A stretch of 64,000 nt of DNA, from positions 434,001 to 498,000 of the forward strand of contig CALOBR010000001.1 in NCBI GenBank assembly GCA_942491665.1, read 5' to 3'. Below the pieces are notes generated by a model. That model did no database searches and was not told the origin of the DNA. It was given only the letters and a program-made list of their open reading frames with translations. This DNA is from CAVQGZ01 sp942491665 (GTDB lineage: Bacteria > Actinomycetota > Actinomycetes > Jiangellales > Jiangellaceae). Below are positions 59,194-64,000 of this stretch, piece by piece (within the stretch, counting starts at the first letter, position 1; every line of letters begins with the position of its first letter). The position numbers and the translations under genes are program-made.

Positions 59194-60677
59194 GAGCGCC
59201 CCGATCGTACGGCCAGCAGCCCAGCCGGGATGATCGCGACCAGAACCAGGGCTGCGGCGAAGGGGGCCGCAGCGGCGTAGGCGCCGGCCGCCGTCGCCGA
59301 CCACAGCTCGGTGGCCAGCGTCTCGGTACCGATGGGTCGCAGCACGAGCGTGGCCGGCAGCTCTTTCATCACCGTCACCGCGACCAGCGCCGCACCGGCC
59401 AGCACACCGGGGGTAACGATCGGCAGCGTCACGGACGCGAAAGCCCGCAGCGGGGTGCGGCCCAGCGATCGGGCCATTTCTTCCAGCACCGGTGGCGTCG
59501 CGCTGACGGCTGCACGGATCGACCCCACAGCCATGGGCAGGAACAGCACCAGGTAGGCGAGCAGCAGCATCGCGGTCGTCTGGTAGAGCGGGTAGACGAC
59601 GCGCACGCCGAGGTAGACCAACGACAGCGCGACGACGATGCCGGGCAGCGCGAACCCGACGTAGCTCAGCCGCTCCAGCCAGCCCGAGGTGCGGGAGGGG
59701 TAGCGGGCGGCAAGAAACCCCACGGGAGCGGCGACCACCGTCGTCACAGCCGCGGCGGCCAGCGCGAGGCCGACCGTCACCGCCGTCGCGCTCAGCACGT
59801 CAGCCACCGGGAAGGCGCGGCTCGACCCGCTGATCCACCAGGCCACAGTGCCGAGCGGGACTGCCAGCGCCAGCGCCGACACGACAACCATTGCCACGAC
59901 GACGCCGACCCCGCCGCCCGGCGACAGCTGCGACAGGCGTGCTCGACGGGCGACGCCGGAACCCAGCCGTGCCTGACGCGCTCGGCCTCGGCTGCGCATC
60001 TCGGCGGCGGCGATGAGGCCGGTCACGACCACCAGCACGACGCTCAGCACTGCGGCCGGCACCGGGTCGAACCCCGCCCGGTAGGAGGTGTAGATGACGC
60101 GGGTGAACGTGTCCAGGCGCAGCAGGGCGACCGCTCCGAAGTCCGACAGCACGTACAGCGCCACGAGAAGTCCGCCGGCGACCGCCGCCGGGCGCACCTG
60201 GCGCAGCGTCACGGTGGCCAGTGTGGTGACAGGTCCCTTGCCCAGCGAGCGGGCCACGTCCTCGGCCGCAGGGTCGACGCGCGAGAGGGCGGCTGCCACC
60301 GGCAGCAGCACGTATGGGTAGCAGACCAGCGTGAGCACGAGCGCTGAACCGAGGAACGGTGAGAGCCCAGGGACGAGGCTGATCCAGGCGTAGGCGGCAA
60401 GGTAGGAGGGCACGGCCAACGGCAGCGTGCCGAGCACGAGCCACCAGCGCCGGGCGGGCAGCGCGGTGCGGGTCACGACCCACGCCCACCCCACGCCGAT
60501 CACCAGGCTGGCCGCGGTGACCACCGCTGCCAGCGCCAGGGAGCGGGCCAGAAGCAACGCCGTACGGTCCCGCCACACGATGTCGACGACCTGCTCCCAC
60601 CCAGCCCCGGCGGTGCGCACGAGCAGGTAGACCAGCGGCAGCGCCGCGACAAGTGCAGCCGGTAGCGCCGCGACCAC
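59190..60677 (-). CDS. fbpB: Iron ABC transporter permease, duplicated 2x6-helix type
   Basis: 495-residue fused permease with about 12 membrane helices and two EAA loops (VARSLGKGP and MARSLGRTP). Carries the Fe(III) freed from FbpA. GTG at 60677 is the only usual start near the hydrophobic N-terminus; upstream frame has no ATG/GTG. 65 nt after the fbpA stop. Confidence 0.9.
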   Translation of the reverse strand: MVAALPAALVAALPLVYLLVRTAGAGWEQVVDIVWRDRTALLLARSLALAAVVTAASLVIGVGWAWVVTRTALPARRWWLVLGTLPLAVPSYLAAYAWISLVPGLSPFLGSALVLTLVCYPYVLLPVAAALSRVDPAAEDVARSLGKGPVTTLATVTLRQVRPAAVAGGLLVALYVLSDFGAVALLRLDTFTRVIYTSYRAGFDPVPAAVLSVVLVVVTGLIAAAEMRSRGRARQARLGSGVARRARLSQLSPGGGVGVVVAMVVVSALALAVPLGTVAWWISGSSRAFPVADVLSATAVTVGLALAAAAVTTVVAAPVGFLAARYPSRTSGWLERLSYVGFALPGIVVALSLVYLGVRVVYPLYQTTAMLLLAYLVLFLPMAVGSIRAAVSATPPVLEEMARSLGRTPLRAFASVTLPIVTPGVLAGAALVAVTVMKELPATLVLRPIGTETLATELWSATAAGAYAAAAPFAAALVLVAIIPAGLLAVRSGRS

Positions 60678-60742
60678 CAGCCACCGCGGCGTGGTGGTGC
60701 CGCGGCGGCTGCTGGCGCGTTCCGGCGAGCGAGTCAGCAGGC

Positions 60743-61798
60743 TCAGAGCAGGCCTACCTCCTCGAGCATGGCGATCGTCTCGCCGAGGGTGTCGAGGTCG
60801 GACAGGTCGATGTCGGGGCCCTGCAGGTCCTCCAGCGGCGGAAGGTCCGTGGCCGGCTCGACGGTCGCGACCAGCGGGTACTCGAAGGTCTGCTCGGCGA
60901 AGTAGGTCTGCGCCTCGTCGCTGAGCAGGTACGCCACGAAGGCGGCTGTCTCGTCAGGCTGGTCGGTCGCCGCCAGCGGCGCGACACCGGCAACGTTGAC
61001 GAGCGCGCCGGGGTCGCCGTCGGCCACGAAGGCCAGGCGCGACGCCACCGCGTCAGCGCCGACCTCGACCACCTTGCGGTACCAGTAGTAGTGGTTGATG
61101 AGCCCGGCTGAGATCACACCGTCGTCCACGGCGTCCAGGATGGGTGTGTTGCCCTCGAACGACTCGACGTCGTTCGCGACCATGCCGTCCAGCCACGTCC
61201 TTGCTGCGTCGTCACCCTCGGCCACGCGGTAGCCGGTGACGAACGACTGGAACGAGGCGTTGGTCGGCGCGATCCCGACCTCGCCGGACCACCGGGGGTC
61301 GGTCAGGTCATCGACCGACGTCGGAACCTCCTCCGGGGCGACGTCGCGGGGGTCGTAGACCACGACGCGAGCCCGTCCGGTGACGCCGACCCATCCAGTG
61401 CTCTGATACGTCTCAGGCACCAGCGCGGCCACGGCGGGGTCGACGTTGCCGGCCAGCCCAGCCTGCGCCACCGCGCCGAGGGCCCCGGCGTCCTGGGCGA
61501 AGAAGACGTCCGCCGGCGTTCGCTCGCCCTCCTCGATCAGCTGGCTGGCGAGCTGGGCGCTGTCGGCGTAGCGAACCTCGACGCCGATGCCCGTGGCAGC
61601 CGTGAACTGCTCGATCACCGGGGCCACGAGCTCTTCGGAGCGGCCCGAGTACACGGTGAGCGGCTCGGCTTGCGTCGCGGCGGTCGCCGCCGGGTCGACG
61701 GGGGTCTCGTTCGACGCCTCGGGCGACGACGCGCATCCAGCGAGCACGAGGCCGGGGACGAGGACGACCAGGGGAAGTACCCGGGATTTCGTGAACAC
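60743..61798 (-). CDS. fbpA: Ferric iron-binding lipoprotein FbpA
   Basis: 351 residues, periplasm-equivalent solute-binding protein. Signal with lipobox LAGC (Cys22), YSGRSEELV at mature N-terminus, ligand Tyr pair in HYYWYRK (about 237). GTG at 61798 is 6 nt after TAGTCT, leaderless-like. Under the palindromic iron box upstream, so expected to be induced by low iron. Confidence 0.92.
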   Translation of the reverse strand: MFTKSRVLPLVVLVPGLVLAGCASSPEASNETPVDPAATAATQAEPLTVYSGRSEELVAPVIEQFTAATGIGVEVRYADSAQLASQLIEEGERTPADVFFAQDAGALGAVAQAGLAGNVDPAVAALVPETYQSTGWVGVTGRARVVVYDPRDVAPEEVPTSVDDLTDPRWSGEVGIAPTNASFQSFVTGYRVAEGDDAARTWLDGMVANDVESFEGNTPILDAVDDGVISAGLINHYYWYRKVVEVGADAVASRLAFVADGDPGALVNVAGVAPLAATDQPDETAAFVAYLLSDEAQTYFAEQTFEYPLVATVEPATDLPPLEDLQGPDIDLSDLDTLGETIAMLEEVGLL

Positions 61799-61811
61799 GC
61801 GCGTAGACTAA

Positions 61812-61830
61812 TTAGGTAAGCCTTACCTAG
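61812..61830. promoter_or_regulatory. IdeR/DtxR-type iron box of the fbpABC operon
   Basis: TTAGGTAAGCCTTACCTAG, 19-bp palindrome with one change from the consensus TTAGGTTAGGCTAACCTAA-like half sites. It lies between a -35-like TTGTCT and -10 TAGTCT (18-nt spacer) of the fbpA promoter, so bound regulator would occlude RNA polymerase. Confidence 0.85.
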
Positions 61831-61878
61831 ACAAACCCGGGGCTACGCGGGGCGGCTCAGGCGTGCCACGATGGACGG

Positions 61879-62703
61879 GTGGACGAGACCACCCCCCAGC
61901 CGCTGAGCCCTCTCTCCGTCGCCTGGCCCGACAGCGACGACCCCCACGTGCGCGTCAGCGTCGGTGCCTGTCGTCTGAAGCTGCGTCCGGGCGACGCCGA
62001 CGCCCTGGTCACCGGCACCTACGACGACCCGACCGGAACGCTGCCGCTGAGCGTCACCGAGGAGCACGGGCAGGTCAAGATCGCCCAGCACACTCGGCTC
62101 AGCGATGTCAAAGGCTTCAAGGCCGCCGCTCCCACCCTCGACCTGGCACTGGGCACCGGACGACGGCTGTCGCTGCACCTGGCCACGGGAGCCTCGGAGG
62201 TGCAGCTCGACCTCGGCGGGCTCAGCCTGCGCCGCGTGTCGATCCGGATGGGCGCCGGCAGCGCCTCGATCGGTTTCGCGACCCCGCTTCAGACCGGGCT
62301 CGAGCGCTTCGAGTGCGAGGCCGGCGCGGCAAGCGTCACTGTCACCGGGCTGGGCAACGCCTGCCCGGAGCAGGCCACGATCGTCGGCGGGGCCGCCTCC
62401 TACGACCTGTCGTTCGACGGGCGGCTGACCCGGGACGTGAACGCCAAGATCACCACCGCCGGAGCAGGCGTCGTGGTGCGCGTCCCCAGCTCGACCGCGG
62501 CCCGGGTGGGCATCGTGTCGGTGCTCGCCGGGCTCACCGTCCGCGATGGCTTCCAGACGTGGGAGGACTCGTACTGGACGCAGCCCGGGGTGGACGGACA
62601 GCGTCCAATGTTGTCGGTCGACACCAGCATCACCCTGGGTGGGCTGGAGCTGGTGGCCACCGACGAGGTGGAGCCGCCGGGAATCGAACCCGGGTCCCGC
62701 TGA
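61879..62703 (+). CDS. DUF4097-like beta-helix ('toast-rack') protein
   Basis: 274 residues of short repeated beta-strand units (LRLKL, LDLALG, LHLATGASEVQLDL, RMGAGSASIGF), resembling DUF4097/toast-rack adhesin-like or cell-surface-sensing proteins. No signal peptide. GTG at 61879. Divergent from fbpA across the iron box. Last 12 codons (EPPGIEPGSR) are antisense to the tmRNA 3' end, so the gene ends inside it. Confidence 0.68.
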   Translation: MDETTPQPLSPLSVAWPDSDDPHVRVSVGACRLKLRPGDADALVTGTYDDPTGTLPLSVTEEHGQVKIAQHTRLSDVKGFKAAAPTLDLALGTGRRLSLHLATGASEVQLDLGGLSLRRVSIRMGAGSASIGFATPLQTGLERFECEAGAASVTVTGLGNACPEQATIVGGAASYDLSFDGRLTRDVNAKITTAGAGVVVRVPSSTAARVGIVSVLAGLTVRDGFQTWEDSYWTQPGVDGQRPMLSVDTSITLGGLELVATDEVEPPGIEPGSR

Positions 62704-63034
62704 GCAGTTGCCGGTCTTCTCCGTGCGCAGTCACCGTGGTGTGGTCTCAGCTACTCCGCATCGTGTGACACAACGGAGAACACAGCCCAGTCACTGTTCG
62801 ATGTCCCGTCCATCCCCGTGACCGGGATGGTTGGTGAGTTCCCTAAGCGACGCCAGGCACCGGGTCGGGAACTCCCCGGGCTGACGACGTTCGAGCTCGC
62901 TCAGGCGGCGAGGGCGAACGTGTTCTGCGACTTGTTGGCAGATATGTGTTCCGCGGCATGGTTTACGAGGTCAGCTACGGATCCTCGGCACGCTTCACCG
63001 GCTTCGACTTCAGCGGTCGAAACCGTTCGGCCCC
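62669..63034 (-). ncRNA. ssrA: Transfer-messenger RNA (tmRNA)
   Basis: 366 nt. 5' end GGGGCCGAACGGTTTCGA, 3' end CCCGGGTTCGATTCCCGGCGGCTCC forming the tRNA-like acceptor and TPsiC arm. Tag ORF at 62939 to 62901 encodes ANKSQNTFALAA and stop; AA at the end suits ClpXP. CCA is not encoded. Rescues stalled ribosomes; ssrA at one end and clpX at the other of this window. Confidence 0.96.
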
Positions 63035-63061
63035 TCTGTTGAGTTGTCAACGTTCTTGATT

Positions 63062-64000
63062 CTACTCGCTCGACCCGGCCCCCGCCGCGGCGTCGAACTG
63101 CAGCGACCCGGTCGCCAGCGGCAGCAGCGCCAGGTAGGTGCGCCCCGGCGGTACCGGGACGTCCTCGCCGTCGACGGAGAACGTCCACGGGTCGTCGGCC
63201 GATTCCTTGCTCCACTCGACCTGCACGACCTGCCCATCGGTGGCCATGAAGCCCGAGCCGGTGCCCTCGGTGACGTTGATCGGCACCGGAGCACCGCTGG
63301 GGTCGAGGTAGTCGGCAGTGCCCTGGTCCACCAGCAGCGCCAGCACGGTCGTCGCCTCGAAGCCATCCGGCTCGGCGAGGTCGCGCGTCCACGTGCCGTC
63401 GGCGAAGGTCAGCCGCGTCGTCTGGGCCGGCGAGAACACCAGCTCGACCGCGTCGGCCGGCTCGCCGGTCACCTCCGGGGTGGCGAAGGTGAAGAACGGA
63501 CCAGGCGGGCCGGGCTCGTCGAGCTCGGCGTAGGCCGCGCTGGCGTCCACGAAGAGGTTGAACGGGGCGGCACGTCCGGAGTCGCGGGAGAACCCGGGCG
63601 TGTCTTCGAACCGGGTCTCGATACCGGCTGCCTCCATCTCGTCCACCACCTCGGGGGCACCGCCGGAGGCGACCAGCACCGCGTCGGCGGGAGAGACGAC
63701 ACCGATGTCGCTGGTGCGCACCGAACGCACCGGCCCGGTGGTCGCGTCGATGTCGGAGTGCAGGAACACCGCCAGGCGAGTGACGCCCCCCTCGACCGGC
63801 TCCTCGACGATGATGTCGGCCGCTGCCAGCCCCTGCTGCGGGAAGGCCTCGGCAGTGTTGTCGACCTTGACGACCATCACGGGCCCCTCGACGTCCACCG
63901 AGGAGTCCGATGCTGCGAGGCCGGTCATCGGCCAGTCCGGCGGTGGCTGACTGGCCTCGTCCTCCTCACCTCCCCCGCAGGCAACCAGCGTGGACGCGAG
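63062..64000 (-). CDS. DUF3048 domain lipoprotein (N-terminus beyond window)
   Basis: 313 residues visible. A lipobox-like LVAC (Cys8 of the fragment), acidic linker, then YerB-like DUF3048: VKVDNTAEAFPQQGLAAADIIVEEPVEGGVTRL, PVRSVRTSDI and a C-terminal domain. Extracellular lipoprotein of unknown function. Gene runs off the right edge; the signal peptide is missing. Confidence 0.88.
   Translation of the reverse strand, partial: LASTLVACGGGEEDEASQPPPDWPMTGLAASDSSVDVEGPVMVVKVDNTAEAFPQQGLAAADIIVEEPVEGGVTRLAVFLHSDIDATTGPVRSVRTSDIGVVSPADAVLVASGGAPEVVDEMEAAGIETRFEDTPGFSRDSGRAAPFNLFVDASAAYAELDEPGPPGPFFTFATPEVTGEPADAVELVFSPAQTTRLTFADGTWTRDLAEPDGFEATTVLALLVDQGTADYLDPSGAPVPINVTEGTGSGFMATDGQVVQVEWSKESADDPWTFSVDGEDVPVPPGRTYLALLPLATGSLQFDAAAGAGSSE

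Overview
This 64 kb window is chromosomal DNA of a high-GC Gram-positive bacterium (Actinomycetes). The lineage is shown by a paired ClpP1/ClpP2, a mycothiol-type Rv2466c-like oxidoreductase, an Eis-family acetyltransferase, the CysO/CysM/Mec cysteine pathway, a 12-residue tmRNA tag ending in ALAA, an IdeR/DtxR-type iron box, and very many genes with a -10 hexamer 6-9 nt upstream of the start codon (leaderless mRNAs). From memory, gene order matches two Mycobacterium tuberculosis blocks: clpX-clpP2-clpP1-tig / rpiB-Rv2466c-pepN / glbO-aglA / ettA-ssb (about Rv2457c to Rv2478c) and pncB-clpS-DUF2017 / mec-cysO-cysM / murI-Rv1339-rph-rdgB (about Rv1330c to Rv1341). The genus cannot be fixed from the sequence alone; a light-exposed soil or aquatic actinomycete (for example Nocardioidaceae-like) would fit.

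Layout. 1-4 kb: Clp protease, trigger factor, tRNA-Pro and tRNA-Gly. 4-7.5 kb: TetR regulator with hydrolase, divergent membrane acyltransferase, DUF2237. 7.6-10.6 kb: copper module (CsoR, CopZ, a 31-residue membrane peptide, CopA). 10.5-14.4 kb: HAD hydrolase, SpoIIE-type phosphatase divergent from an Eis-like acetyltransferase, RpiB. 14.4-28 kb: Rv2466c-like protein, PepN, MalQ, amidase, MscS, SDR protein, OsmC, truncated haemoglobin, GH13 glucosidase. 28-34.4 kb: EttA, a second SSB, a dynamin-like GTPase pair, lipoprotein, oligoribonuclease, tRNA-Arg/His/Lys. 34.4-44 kb: accessory-looking genes (GNAT, decayed DUF222/HNH endonuclease, DUF3152 protease, orphan LigD polymerase domain, FUSC protein, P450 operon, CbiMQO cobalt/nickel importer, Bcp, tRNA-Leu). 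44-49 kb: seven-gene operon mec-cysO-cysM-murI-Rv1339-rph-rdgB. 49-50 kb: an actinorhodopsin-like proton-pumping rhodopsin. 50-58 kb: DUF2017-ClpS, NAD salvage (pncB-pncA) with a class V aminotransferase, thioredoxin and redoxin genes, YqgE. 58-64 kb: iron ABC transporter under an IdeR-type box, tmRNA, DUF3048 lipoprotein cut by the window edge.

The standout is the rhodopsin at 49165-50022. It lies, in reverse orientation, between the two arms of an otherwise conserved housekeeping block. It has its own strong Shine-Dalgarno, three CCGGGAA repeats spaced exactly 22 nt upstream, and a large hairpin directly after its stop. Its residues (D97, T101, E108, L105, H61, K233) predict a green-absorbing outward proton pump, and Gly154 matches the position that opens the carotenoid-antenna window in related pumps. 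No retinal or carotenoid genes are in the window. Other points of note are a CsoR/CstR-like operator in front of trxA far from any such regulator, the copper-operon micropeptide, and two protein genes whose stop codons lie inside structured RNA genes on the opposite strand (rdgB/tRNA-Leu, DUF4097-like/tmRNA).
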